Source of the DNA: CAVYWD01 sp963772225
Lineage (GTDB): Bacteria; Myxococcota; Myxococcia; Myxococcales; UBA5297
NCBI GenBank assembly: GCA_963772225.1
Contig: CAVYWD010000004.1
Coordinates: 1-64,000, forward strand
Direction of reading: 5' to 3'
DNA length: 64,000 nt
Shown here: positions 1-8,768 of the stretch, one piece after another
Position numbering within the stretch: the first letter of the stretch is position 1
Layout: each line of letters begins with the position of its first letter
Notes under the pieces: generated by a model
The model's database searches: none
What the model was told of the DNA's origin: nothing
What the model saw: the letters and a program-made list of their open reading frames with translations, nothing else
Translations under genes and position numbers: made by a program

Positions 1-2441
1 GCTATTACTATTACCCCGGGTCGCTCTTCAAGGGCGTCGATTATCCGACTTCTCCTCAGATTCAAGAGCGCCGTTGCTACGACGCAGGTGGGCGATTGGC
101 CACTGCGATCGTGAGCAAGAACGGAATCTCGGTGGGTCCCTCCGGGCTCGACCCGAATGATTGCGCGCCGCTGAAGACGCCCTTCGCGACCCGCTTCATG
201 TACACCTATGACAACAACGGAAATCGCGGGATGCAGATTGAGGAGCGGACCAACCCCACCACGCGAAAGCTGAAGGCCGCCGAGATAACCGCGTATGCCT
301 ACGACGGCATCGACCGCCTGCTCGGGGTGCAATACCCCGATGGCCACGGAGTGGCCTACAACCTCGACGCGGTCGGTAATCGGATCGGCGAGCGCGAGAG
401 CACGCCCGACCCGTCAGCGGTGCCAGTGGTCGTGGCCTACCAGGATCTCGCGAGCTATCCCCTGGCTCATGACGTTACGGCTCAGTTCAACGAGAACGAC
501 TGGCTGACCGCGCGGACGGATGCGATCGATCCATCGAAGAGCACGACGTTCGGCTACGGCGGCAACGGAAACCAGACCTCCAGGACGAGCGCGTCCAGCT
601 CGAGGCTGCTGAGTTGGGATGCCCGGAATACCCTCACCTCCGTCCGCGACGGCTCCGGAAAGATCCTCGGGACTTACGACTACGATTACAAGGGGATTCG
701 CGTTTGGAGGAACACGCAGTCCGAGAGCATCGACTATGTCCTGGACGATAGGAGCGTATTGCAGGAACTGGACGCCTCCAAATCAGGCTCGCCGCAGATT
801 CGCCGGTACCATCATGGAACCAATGTCCTGGCGGTGACCGAGAGCCCTGGGACGGCGTTTGTTTCAGGGACGAGCTTCATCGTCAGCGACGGCATGGGTT
901 CGGCGAGCGACTTCTGGAGCTCGAGCGGGACGCTGGCGAGGGCGAGGCAGTTCGATGCCTGGGGCGGCTACCGGAACGCGTCGGCGCCTGCCAGCGGGGA
1001 GCCGAAGGTTGGGTATACGGGGCATCAGTATGACCCGGAGACGGGATGGGTGTACGCCCGGGCGAGATATTACGATCCGACGTTGGGGAGATTCCTTAGT
1101 AGGGACCCATTTAGAGCCGCGGTTAGCGATGTGCCGAGTCTGCACCGCTACGCGTATGGCAATGGAAATCCTCTCAGGTTCACTGATCCGACCGGGCTAC
1201 AATCAGCGGAGGCCATGGCCCAGCAGCAGATGATGGGCATGATGTGGGACGAGGTCTTCGCCGAGGTCGCGGGATTCTTTCGAGGGATGTTTGGCGGCAG
1301 CGCGTACATCTCTTCGGATACCTCCATTCACTACTCGCCTCCGCAGGGGGGCGTCGGCGGGGTTGTAGGCGGTCCCATCGCTGTGGTTTCTCTCCGCACG
1401 ATTCCGATCGAGGACTATGCGTCGCCAGAGAGTCTTGCGGGCCTTCAAATGGGCGCTGGCCTTGTCCCGATCCCGATATTCGATCCTGCGGAGCGGCTCG
1501 TCGAAGGCTCCGACGTAGTTGGAGAGCCGACCAGCCGCGGGTGGGCTGCGATCGGCCTGGGGCTGGACCTGCTTCCGTTGGTGGCGTCGAAGGCCACCAG
1601 TCTCGTCCTAGATGTTTCGAGGGGCGAGTTCTCGCTTTCGGCGAGGCTCAATCCTGCAAACTATCGTTTACCCGGGACCCTATATTCGGGCGTTCCCATA
1701 CCGGAGTTTCTCGGGCCGCGCCCCATTTCGGACACGCCGGAAGGGCTGGTCTCGAACTTCGGGAACGCGCAATGGCGTGCTAGCGCACCCATAACGTCCG
1801 AAGGTGCTGCCGATGCCTACCAGTATCAGTTACTGAAACGGATGTACATGGCTCAAGAGGTCGCCGCGCCGGGCGACCCAATGCGTGGAACGGTGGTCTT
1901 CCGCCATCCGGTGGCAGGTGCGACGGCCGCGCAGGATGCTCAGATTCGAGAGGCGATTTCGCTCGCGAATGTGGCTGAAAGAGAGGGCTATCTTTCCCCG
2001 ACGGGAAGGGTGTCTACTGTTGGGAAGGTGCGTGATGATGCAAGCAGTATTGCGAAACTCGAGCGGAATCGGGCCGCGGCAGCGGGCAATCCGTACAAGG
2101 GTGTGGTTGGCCACGCCCCTGATACAACATGGACGAACCGACGAGATGCTCCGTTCTGGCAGGATTTGGAGGGCTCGATCAACTCCAGCCTCGGCAGACA
2201 GGCACAGGATTACCCGGTTGGGTACCGACCATCCGGTTTCGTCCACGCGGATGACCTCGGAACAGCGGGACTTCCGGATGGAGCGGATCCGTGCGCTTGG
2301 CCCGGCTTCGCGTCGCCTGAAGGCGGCTCTGGAGCCTCGGCTGGAGGGGTGCCGTCTCTCGACACGCCGGGCGCGCCGGCTGACGGCCCGGGCGGCGGGG
2401 CCCCGTCAACCGTCACGATCCAGGCTGGGCCTAATGGTTAG
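1..2441 (+). CDS. RHS-repeat protein, toxin-like C-terminus (5' partial)
   Basis: The frame is open from base 3, so the gene begins outside the window. The visible part holds YD-type repeats (for example YDNNGNR, YDGIDRL, YNLDAVGNR) and then the RHS-associated core with GYTGHQYDPETGWVYARARY and GRFLSRDPF, ending near DPTGL at about base 1200. The roughly 410 residues after the core form a variable tip, as expected of polymorphic toxins in which the RHS shell encloses a C-terminal effector. A conserved-looking stretch VVGHAPDTTW...WQDLEGSINSSLG lies near base 2105-2190, but I cannot assign it to a named toxin class. The SUKH-type gene 110 bp downstream supports a toxin-immunity reading. Confidence 0.88.
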   Translation, partial: YYYYPGSLFKGVDYPTSPQIQERRCYDAGGRLATAIVSKNGISVGPSGLDPNDCAPLKTPFATRFMYTYDNNGNRGMQIEERTNPTTRKLKAAEITAYAYDGIDRLLGVQYPDGHGVAYNLDAVGNRIGERESTPDPSAVPVVVAYQDLASYPLAHDVTAQFNENDWLTARTDAIDPSKSTTFGYGGNGNQTSRTSASSSRLLSWDARNTLTSVRDGSGKILGTYDYDYKGIRVWRNTQSESIDYVLDDRSVLQELDASKSGSPQIRRYHHGTNVLAVTESPGTAFVSGTSFIVSDGMGSASDFWSSSGTLARARQFDAWGGYRNASAPASGEPKVGYTGHQYDPETGWVYARARYYDPTLGRFLSRDPFRAAVSDVPSLHRYAYGNGNPLRFTDPTGLQSAEAMAQQQMMGMMWDEVFAEVAGFFRGMFGGSAYISSDTSIHYSPPQGGVGGVVGGPIAVVSLRTIPIEDYASPESLAGLQMGAGLVPIPIFDPAERLVEGSDVVGEPTSRGWAAIGLGLDLLPLVASKATSLVLDVSRGEFSLSARLNPANYRLPGTLYSGVPIPEFLGPRPISDTPEGLVSNFGNAQWRASAPITSEGAADAYQYQLLKRMYMAQEVAAPGDPMRGTVVFRHPVAGATAAQDAQIREAISLANVAEREGYLSPTGRVSTVGKVRDDASSIAKLERNRAAAAGNPYKGVVGHAPDTTWTNRRDAPFWQDLEGSINSSLGRQAQDYPVGYRPSGFVHADDLGTAGLPDGADPCAWPGFASPEGGSGASAGGVPSLDTPGAPADGPGGGAPSTVTIQAGPNG

Positions 2442-2551
2442 GTCGGTTTGGGAAGTGGGGATGGCGACTTCCCTGTCTGCTGTAGTGGAGGCGGACTATA
2501 GCAATGCTCCGCTGGGGCTGGAAATCCGGCTAGGACTCTGGAGAGGCAAGG

Positions 2552-3082
2552 ATGAACTGGAAGAAGGAGATTGGCATTGCCTTCCTCGTGCGGCAGAAGG
2601 TAGCGGAGGTGGACGCGGAGCACATCTTCCCTCCTTTGGTGCTGCCTCGGCTTGCAGCGAGAGAGGACGCGTTACGTTCGGTCGAAGGGCAGATTGGGAA
2701 CTTGCCAGCCGAGTACCGCTCCTTTCTGCTCACGGTAAACGGATGGGAAGCGTTCTGCAGTGATCGAGACTTGTTTGGGCTCGGCGATCTTGTGGCTGGG
2801 CCGCGAATGGTTCGGGCTCGCGAACTGCTTGCGACGCTGAGCCCGCTCGAAGACCTGTGCGGCCTGTCGGAAGACGAGGTCTTGCCGATTGGACTTGCCC
2901 AGCAGGATATTGATCTGTTCGTAATTGCGCGTGCGCCCGGTGTGGAGTTCGGAAAGGTCTATTGGCTGGCCGGCCAATTGGTGGAGCAGTACCCGAATTT
3001 TTCAGAATTCTTTCTTGCGATGGTGGATTATTCGCGTCAGCATGTCGACTGGCTTTCGAAGAGGTCGCCACTCGGGGTCTAG
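2552..3082 (+). CDS. SMI1/KNR4 (SUKH) family immunity-like protein
   Basis: A 176-residue protein with the SMI1/KNR4 hallmark LPAEYRSFLLTVNGWEAF at about residues 51-68, followed by FGLGDL and a C-terminal FSEFFLAMVDY segment. SUKH proteins are known immunity partners of contact-dependent and RHS toxins. Its place directly behind an RHS gene on the same strand suggests that it protects the producer from that tip domain. The ATG is preceded by GGAGAGG about 5 bases upstream. The partner assignment is inferred from position only. Confidence 0.82.
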   Translation: MNWKKEIGIAFLVRQKVAEVDAEHIFPPLVLPRLAAREDALRSVEGQIGNLPAEYRSFLLTVNGWEAFCSDRDLFGLGDLVAGPRMVRARELLATLSPLEDLCGLSEDEVLPIGLAQQDIDLFVIARAPGVEFGKVYWLAGQLVEQYPNFSEFFLAMVDYSRQHVDWLSKRSPLGV

Positions 3083-3289
3083 TCTAATAGTGAAGCGACG
3101 CGGGACAAAATCGCCGGGTGGGAGTCGGCCCAGGGAATGATGCCGGGGCGTTTGTGTGGCCGAGCGGCTCCTTCCACGGCCGCCACGCGCGAATAGCGGT
3201 GTTCCATGAACGTCCGCTCGCCCGTTCGGCGCCGGCCAAGGCGCCGCAGAGCCGGCAATCCATCCATCGCAGCCCCTCGGCGCACCGAC

Positions 3290-5086
3290 CTAGACCTCTT
3301 CCATGAGTTTCCCGAACCGGATCTGCATCTCCGACCGGACAAACCGCTCAATCTCCTCGGCGGTGGAGAGCTTGAACGCCTGCTCGACGAGCTTGCGCCC
3401 GTCCTCGGCGGTGGCCTGCCGCACGATGCGCTTCACCACCGGAATCTGCCCGGGCACCATGGAGAGCTCGTCCATGCCCAATCCGAGCAAAATGAGCGCG
3501 TTCATGGGGTCGCCGGCCATCTCGCCGCACATGGAGACCGGGATGCCGGCGGCATGCGCGGCCTGCACCACGAACCGAATGGCGCGCAGGATGGAGATGT
3601 GCAACGGCCGGTAGAGGTAGGCCACCTCGCGATTCTGCCGGTCGATGGCCATAGAATACTGGATGAGGTCGTTGGTCCCGATGGAGAAGAAGTCGCACTC
3701 CTCGGCGAGCTTGTCCGCCGCCCAGGCCGCCGCAGGCGTCTCCACCATGATGCCCACTGCGATGCGGCTGGCGAACGGCACGCCCTCGCGCGCGAGCTCC
3801 TCCTTGGCCTGCTCCAGCGCCGAGCGCGCCTCGCGCAGCTCGGTGAGCCCGCTGATCATCGGGAACATGATGCGGAGGTTTCCCAAGGGGCTGGCGCGCA
3901 AGAGGCCGCGCAGCTGGGTGTGGAAGACGTCGCGGTTCTTGAGGCAGTAGCGCACCGCTCTCAGGCCCAGGGCGGGGTTGGGCTCTTTCTCCCGCCGCTT
4001 GCCGGCGACGCGCGGCAGCTTGTCGGCCCCCAGGTCGAGCGTGCGAATGGTCACCGGCCGCGTGCCCATGCCCTGGAGCACCGCGCGGTAGGCCTCGAAG
4101 TGCTCCTCCTCGGTGGGCGTGGTGTCGCGCTCCAGGAAGAGGAACTCGGTGCGGTAGAGCCCCACGCCCTCGGCGCCGTGCGCGAGCAGCGACGGCACCT
4201 GCTCGGAGAACTCCATGTTCGCCATGAGCGTGATGCGCACCTGGTCGGCCGAGACCGTGGGCAGGTCGCGGATGCGCAGCATGGCCTGCTCGCTGGCCAG
4301 GTGGCGTCGCATCGCCTCTTGGAAGCCCGCCACCTGCTCGTCGGTTGGGTTGACCACCACCTGGCCGCCGTGGCCGTCGATGGCCACCAGGTCGCCGCGC
4401 TTGATGACCTCGCTCGCCCGCCCGACGCCGACCACCCCGGGGATCTCCTTGGCGCGGGCCACGATGGCCATGTGCGAGGTCTGCGCGCCGACGTCGGTGA
4501 CAAAGCCCGCCACTTGCCCGCGGCGCATGAGCACCGTGGCGTCGGCGGGCGAGAGGTCGTGCGCCACCACCACGCAGCCCGGGGGGATCTCCTCGCCCTC
4601 CGGGTCCACGTCCACCACCTGGCCCAGCAGGTTCTTGACCACCCGGTCGCCCACGAACTCGATGTCCGCCCGGCGCTCGCGGAAGTAGTCGTCCTCGATG
4701 TCCTCGAAGGCGGTCTTGAGCTTCTTCACCACCCGCCGCACGGCCCACTCGGCGTTGATGTGCTCTTCGCTGATGAGGCGCATGGCCTCCTCGGCGAAGA
4801 GCGGGTCCTTGAGCATCAGCCGGTGGGCCTCGAGGATGAGCGCGTGCTCGCCCCCCTCGCCGGCGCCGACGCGGTTCTTGATCTCCGCGAGCTGCATGTC
4901 GGAGAGCTCGAAGGCGGTCTTGAGCCGCATCTGCTCGCGGCGGGCCTCCTCCTCGCTGGGGAGCCGATGCTTGGGGAAGGCCACCCGCGCCCGGTCGAGC
5001 GTGTACGCCCGCCCCAGGGCGACTCCCGCCGAGACGCCGATGCCGCTCAAGCTGATCGGTGCGATCTTCGCCTCCGGCTTCATCAT
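3290..5086 (-). CDS. ptsI: PTS enzyme I (phosphoenolpyruvate-protein phosphotransferase)
   Basis: About 598 residues, the usual EI length. EI takes phosphate from PEP and passes it to HPr in the cytoplasm. Visible parts are the N-terminal HPr-binding/phosphohistidine domain with the swivel motif DVGAQTSHMAIVARA (His near 205), then the PEP-binding barrel with NMEFSEQVPSLLAHGAEGVG, GLYRTEFLF, RTLDLGADK and IGTNDLIQYSMAIDR. The ATG at 5086 overlaps the ptsH stop by one base (TGATG) and has GAGGGG 8 bases upstream; a TTG one codon earlier is also possible. It is the last gene of the PTS locus. Confidence 0.95.
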   Translation of the reverse strand: MMKPEAKIAPISLSGIGVSAGVALGRAYTLDRARVAFPKHRLPSEEEARREQMRLKTAFELSDMQLAEIKNRVGAGEGGEHALILEAHRLMLKDPLFAEEAMRLISEEHINAEWAVRRVVKKLKTAFEDIEDDYFRERRADIEFVGDRVVKNLLGQVVDVDPEGEEIPPGCVVVAHDLSPADATVLMRRGQVAGFVTDVGAQTSHMAIVARAKEIPGVVGVGRASEVIKRGDLVAIDGHGGQVVVNPTDEQVAGFQEAMRRHLASEQAMLRIRDLPTVSADQVRITLMANMEFSEQVPSLLAHGAEGVGLYRTEFLFLERDTTPTEEEHFEAYRAVLQGMGTRPVTIRTLDLGADKLPRVAGKRREKEPNPALGLRAVRYCLKNRDVFHTQLRGLLRASPLGNLRIMFPMISGLTELREARSALEQAKEELAREGVPFASRIAVGIMVETPAAAWAADKLAEECDFFSIGTNDLIQYSMAIDRQNREVAYLYRPLHISILRAIRFVVQAAHAAGIPVSMCGEMAGDPMNALILLGLGMDELSMVPGQIPVVKRIVRQATAEDGRKLVEQAFKLSTAEEIERFVRSEMQIRFGKLMEEV

Positions 5087-5367
5087 CAACCGCGCCCCTC
5101 GCCGAAGCCCGACTCCACCAACTCACCGATGGCCTTCAGGGCGGGCTCGGCGTCGTCGCCCTCGGTGCGCACCAGGACGATCGTGCCCTGGGTCGCCGCG
5201 AGCATCAGCACGCCCATGATGCTCTTGCCGTTGACCTCTTGGTCGTCCTTGACCACGAACACGTCGCACTTGAAGCGATTGGAGAGCTTGACGAGCTGGG
5301 CCGCGGCCCGCGCGTGCAAACCCAGCGCGTTGACGATCTTGAACTCTCCGTGCGCGCTCAGGGCCAA
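5086..5367 (-). CDS. ptsH: Phosphocarrier protein HPr
   Basis: 93 residues. HPr relays phosphate from EI to the EIIA domain. LGLHARAA carries the phosphoacceptor His18, and NGKSIMGVLML carries Ser49, equivalent to the regulatory serine phosphorylated by HPr kinase; hprK lies upstream in the same cluster. The start is a TTG chosen because AGGAGG sits 6 bases before it and no ATG fits. It follows EIID by 18 bp and overlaps ptsI by one base, so the two general PTS proteins appear co-translated. Confidence 0.95.
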   Translation of the reverse strand: MALSAHGEFKIVNALGLHARAAAQLVKLSNRFKCDVFVVKDDQEVNGKSIMGVLMLAATQGTIVLVRTEGDDAEPALKAIGELVESGFGEGRG

Positions 5368-5385
5368 AGGGTGCCTCCTGACGAT

Positions 5386-6207
5386 TCAGAATATCAGCCC
5401 GCCGACCAATGCAACCGCCGCTGCGGCGTATGCGACCGCATACGCCGAGAACCCGCGGCCCAAAAGCCCCCACGCCGCGGCGAAGACCGCCCATCCGCCC
5501 AGGGCCGTCCACAGGGGCAGCCCCAGATCGTGCGGCACTGCGACGCCGGTCCAGCCGACCAGCGCGCCGCCCGCCGCCGCCGCGAGCTCGCGCAGCCTAC
5601 CCCCGTAGTGAGGCAGCCTTGCGGCGGCGATGACGGCGACCACGCCATCGCCCAGGGCACGTCCCGCCCAAAAGAACCGCGCCCGCAGCGCAAGGTGCAC
5701 GCCGTTGTAACCCACCAGGAAGACCGCCAGCGCCCAGAGCGCCGCCCCGCTGGAGCTGCCCAGGTCGGCGAACCCGAGCGCCCAGAGCGCGGCGAGCGCT
5801 CCGCAGGCGGGGCGCAGGGAGAGCCAGAAGAAGCCGTCGCCCACTGCCGCCAGCGGGCCCATGAGCGATTGCTTGAAGGCTTCGACCGACTCGGGCGGCT
5901 CCCGCCCGGAGGCCACCGCCTCCTCGTGGTGGACGGCGCCGCCCAGGATGGCCGCGGCGGCATAGGGGTGGCAGTTGAAGGTCTTGAGGTGGCGCTCGGC
6001 CGCGGCGTTGAGCGACGCGGGGTCTGGGTAGAGCGCCTCGAGCGCGGGGTAGAGCGCGTAGGCGAAGCCGAGGTTCTGCATGCCTTTCGGGTTCCAGGCG
6101 GCCTGCAGGAGCAGCGAGCGGAAAAAGACCCGCCATAGCCTGCCGCGGCTCACGGGGGGCGCCGGCATCGCAGTGGGAGAGCTCATGGGCCGAAAGGACT
6201 CTCTCAT
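5386..6207 (-). CDS. PTS mannose-type EIID membrane component
   Basis: 273 residues. The central FFRSLLLQAAWNPKGMQNLG and PHYGGRLRELAAAAGG segments and several hydrophobic helices toward the C-terminus fit EIID of the mannose/fructose/sorbose family, which forms the sugar channel with EIIC. The ATG at 6207 overlaps the EIIC stop in an ATGA arrangement, indicating coupled translation; MSSPTAMP at 6186 is an alternative start. Substrate is not predictable from sequence. Confidence 0.9.
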   Translation of the reverse strand: MRESFRPMSSPTAMPAPPVSRGRLWRVFFRSLLLQAAWNPKGMQNLGFAYALYPALEALYPDPASLNAAAERHLKTFNCHPYAAAAILGGAVHHEEAVASGREPPESVEAFKQSLMGPLAAVGDGFFWLSLRPACGALAALWALGFADLGSSSGAALWALAVFLVGYNGVHLALRARFFWAGRALGDGVVAVIAAARLPHYGGRLRELAAAAGGALVGWTGVAVPHDLGLPLWTALGGWAVFAAAWGLLGRGFSAYAVAYAAAAVALVGGLIF

Positions 6208-6899
6208 GGAGCGAAGATCCGCAGGACCTGGGCACCGGCGGCGACCGCCGCGCTCACCCCCGCGAACAGCCCGGCGCGCGCAGTGCGGATGGAGCGCAGC
6301 GCCACCGCCGCCGCGGTCAGGAGCAGCGCGCCCCAGGCAAAGCCCAGCGCGCGCGAGAGCGGCCGAGGCGAGGCGGCCAGCGCCGGCGCGAGGACGTAAC
6401 GCCCGGCGAGCCCGCCTCCGAGCGCCGCCGTGGCCGTGGAGGCGAAGGGCAGCCACAGGCCGTAGAGGTTGTGATTCAGGCGAAGAGGCATGGGGCCGTC
6501 GGCTTGTGCCCGGGCGGCGGCCCACGCATTCACCCGCTCCGAGAGCTGGTCGGCGAGCTTGCCCAGCTTGGCCGCCGGAAGGGCCGCGAGCGCGGCCACA
6601 GCCAACGCCGACGGCGTCGGGGCCTGGAGGCGATCGGATAGGGCGCAGGCGCAGGACGACGCGGCGACCGCGGCGAAGAGCTCGTTGTCGGGCAAGGCCG
6701 CGCCCATGTTCACTCCGCCCAGGAAGAACAGCTCGAGCATCGCTCCCATCGAGAGCCCCTCGACCGGCCGCGCGAACGAAAGGCCGACCAAGGTGCCGGC
6801 GATGAGAGGCCGCGACGCCATAGCCTGCAGGAACGCCTTGCGCTCGAGCGCCAGGAGTCCTGAGACGAGTGCGGAGAGCGCGAAGGGCAGCGGAGCCAT
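6204..6899 (-). CDS. PTS mannose-type EIIC membrane component
   Basis: About 231 residues of mostly hydrophobic sequence, consistent with EIIC-sorbose (permease) proteins: LIAGTLVGLSFARPVEGLSMGAMLELFFLGGVNMG and several further membrane segments. The start MAPLPFALSALVSG at 6899 was chosen because everything upstream in frame is the non-coding tandem repeat. It overlaps EIID by 4 bases. The gap of about 735 bp to EIIB, filled by repeats, separates it from the EIIA-EIIB half of the permease genes. Confidence 0.88.
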   Translation of the reverse strand: MAPLPFALSALVSGLLALERKAFLQAMASRPLIAGTLVGLSFARPVEGLSMGAMLELFFLGGVNMGAALPDNELFAAVAASSCACALSDRLQAPTPSALAVAALAALPAAKLGKLADQLSERVNAWAAARAQADGPMPLRLNHNLYGLWLPFASTATAALGGGLAGRYVLAPALAASPRPLSRALGFAWGALLLTAAAVALRSIRTARAGLFAGVSAAVAAGAQVLRIFAP

Positions 6900-6915
6900 A
6901 CTGGGCTTCAAGCTT

Positions 6916-7605
6916 AACCCGCGGGTGGAGGTGCCGCGAAGCGGCATCCTAACGGGTCGGCGCCGGAGGTGCCAACCCGCGGGTGGAGGTGCCGCGAAGC
7001 GGCAACCCAACGGGTCGGCGCCGGAGGTGCCAACCCGCGGGTGGAGGTGCCGCGAAGCGGCAACCCAACGGGTCGGTGCCGGAGGCGCCAACCCGCGGGT
7101 GGAGGTGCCGCGAAGCGGCAACCCAACGGGTCGGTGCCGGAGGTGCCAACCCGCGGGTGGAGGTGCCGTGAGCGCATCCCAACGGGTCGGTGCCGGAGGT
7201 GCCAACCCGCGGGTGGAGGTGCCGTGAGCGCATCCCAACGGGTCGGTGCCGGAGGCGCCAACCCGCGGGTGGAGGTGCCGCGAAGCGGCAACCCAACGGG
7301 TCGGTGCCGGAGGCGCCAACCCGCGGGTGGAGGTGCCGCGAAGCGGCAACCAACGGGTCGGTGCCGGAGGTGCCAACCCGCGGGTGGAGGTGCCGTGAGC
7401 GCATCCCAACGGGTCGGTGCCGGAGGCGCCAACCCGCGGGTGGAGGTGCCGCGAAGCGGCAACCAACGGGTCGGTGCCGGAGGCGCCAACCCGCGGGTGG
7501 AGGTGCTGCGAGCGCATCCCAACGGGTCGGTGCCGGAGGCGCCAACCCGCGGGTGGAGGTGCCGTGAAGCGGCAACCCAACGGGTCGGTGCCGGAGGCGC
7601 CAACT
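6916..7605. repeat. Twelve-copy tandem repeat, unit 56-58 bp
   Basis: Copies begin at 6916, 6974, 7032, 7090, 7148, 7204, 7260, 7318, 7375, 7431, 7488 and 7544, each opening with AACCCGCGGGTGGAGGTGC. Two subtypes alternate: one with the stem GCCGCGAAGCGGC (57-58 bp) and one with GTGAGCGCATCC (56 bp). Every unit contains the self-complementary ACCCGCGGGT and further short inverted repeats, so the transcript could fold into a row of hairpins. Unit length is mostly not a multiple of three and all frames stay open, so it is unlikely to code for protein. It lies between EIIB and EIIC of the PTS locus. Confidence 0.97.
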
Positions 7606-7634
7606 CATGTGCCGGCGGGCCTCGCCCGGCAGAC

Positions 7635-8123
7635 CTAAATTCGCCGGCCTTCGGCGCGCGCGGCGATCTCTTCGAGCCCCACCGGACGGTCCTTGGGCAG
7701 CGCGCGCAGCTCGACCTGGGTGCCGGCTTGAGCGAGCGCACGCAGCGCGGCCACCTCCTCGGGGGATAGGTAGACCGACGGCCCGACCTGGCAGCGGCCG
7801 GGCACAAAGTGCACGTTTCCCAGGTTGAGCAACCGCAAGGGAAGGCCCAGCTCCTTGGCGCGGACGGCGGAGCGGACTTCCTTCAGCAGCACCATCGTCG
7901 GCTCCGGCAGGGCGTCGAGCAGGCGCAGGTCGGTCGTGCTGAGCGGCAGGACCTCGACCCGGGTCGAGGTGGGCACGGCTAAAGCCATGGCTGCGCAGGT
8001 GAGCGGGTTGGCGGCGCAGCCGTCGTCCAGCACCACCAGTCGGCCCACTTTCAAGGCCGGCACCCAGCCCTCCACGACCTGGCCATGGATGAGGCGATTG
8101 TCGATGCGCACGAACGCGATCAC
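7635..8123 (-). CDS. PTS mannose-type EIIB phosphotransfer component
   Basis: 162 residues. EIIB accepts phosphate from EIIA and phosphorylates the incoming sugar. The N-terminal VRIDNRLIHGQVVEGW holds the active His13 in the classic EIIB-mannose motif, and LNLGNVHF and VYLSPEEVAALR match the rest of the fold. The start is GTG at 8123; no strong ribosome site is seen. It sits 55 bp after EIIA and just before the tandem repeat array. Confidence 0.93.
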   Translation of the reverse strand: MIAFVRIDNRLIHGQVVEGWVPALKVGRLVVLDDGCAANPLTCAAMALAVPTSTRVEVLPLSTTDLRLLDALPEPTMVLLKEVRSAVRAKELGLPLRLLNLGNVHFVPGRCQVGPSVYLSPEEVAALRALAQAGTQVELRALPKDRPVGLEEIAARAEGRRI

Positions 8124-8178
8124 CTGGTGAGCCCGCCCCGATGGTTGCCGTGCCCGCGAACGGCGGGTCTTGCAGAGG

Positions 8179-8601
8179 TCAGCGGCGCGCGCTCTCCCGC
8201 CGCGCCCCCAGCAGCTCCGACGCGTGGACGATGTTCTTCTGGCCGTAGCTCGTGATGAGCCGGGCGATGTCCGCGACCGATGGCGCGGTCTCGCGCACGG
8301 TGGAGAGCTTGAGCAGCATGGGCAGGTTCACGCCCGTGACCACCTCGACGCGCCGCTCGTCGAGGAAGGTGAGCGCGAGGTTGGCCGGGGTCCCGCCGAA
8401 CATGTCGGTGAGCACCAGCGCGCCCTTGCCCTGGTCGACCTCGCCGATGGCGCTGGCGAGGGCCGCTCGCGCGTCCTCCATCGACTGCGTCGCGCTGACG
8501 GCCACCGCGCGCGCGTAGGGCATCTCGCCGACGATGCCCTGGGCGGTGGAGAGCAACTCCTCGCCAAGCCTGCCGTGGGTGACGATGACGACCCCGACCA
8601 T
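8179..8601 (-). CDS. PTS mannose-type EIIA phosphotransfer component
   Basis: 140 residues beginning MVGVVIVTHGRLGEELL, with the phosphoacceptor His9, then LVLTDMFGGTPANLAL typical of EIIA-mannose. It carries phosphate from HPr to EIIB. The ATG at 8601 was chosen over longer in-frame forms because GGAGG lies just upstream. It is separated from rapZ by 167 bp and may have its own promoter there, though none is evident. Confidence 0.94.
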   Translation of the reverse strand: MVGVVIVTHGRLGEELLSTAQGIVGEMPYARAVAVSATQSMEDARAALASAIGEVDQGKGALVLTDMFGGTPANLALTFLDERRVEVVTGVNLPMLLKLSTVRETAPSVADIARLITSYGQKNIVHASELLGARRESARR

Positions 8602-8768
8602 GACGTTGGCCTCCTGCTCCGCGTGCGACTTAGCCTTCGCCGTTGGCGCTGTTATAGACGCTCGGCCGCAACATGGCCATTCCCCTGTGCCTGCTCGACG
8701 TCCGAACCCGCTCGAGCGAGGGGCGCTCGCGCGCTCGTCCGAAGGCGGTCTGGGGCGTCGCGCAAGGG

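Noticed and set aside
6916..7605. Possible CRISPR array
   Set aside because: The repeats are directly adjacent with no unique spacers, and no cas gene is near.
6914..7807. Several long repetitive frames (HLHPRVGASGTDPLG type) across the tandem array
   Set aside because: Unit lengths of 56, 57 and 58 bp shift frame from copy to copy, and all six frames are open, so it does not behave like protein-coding repeats.
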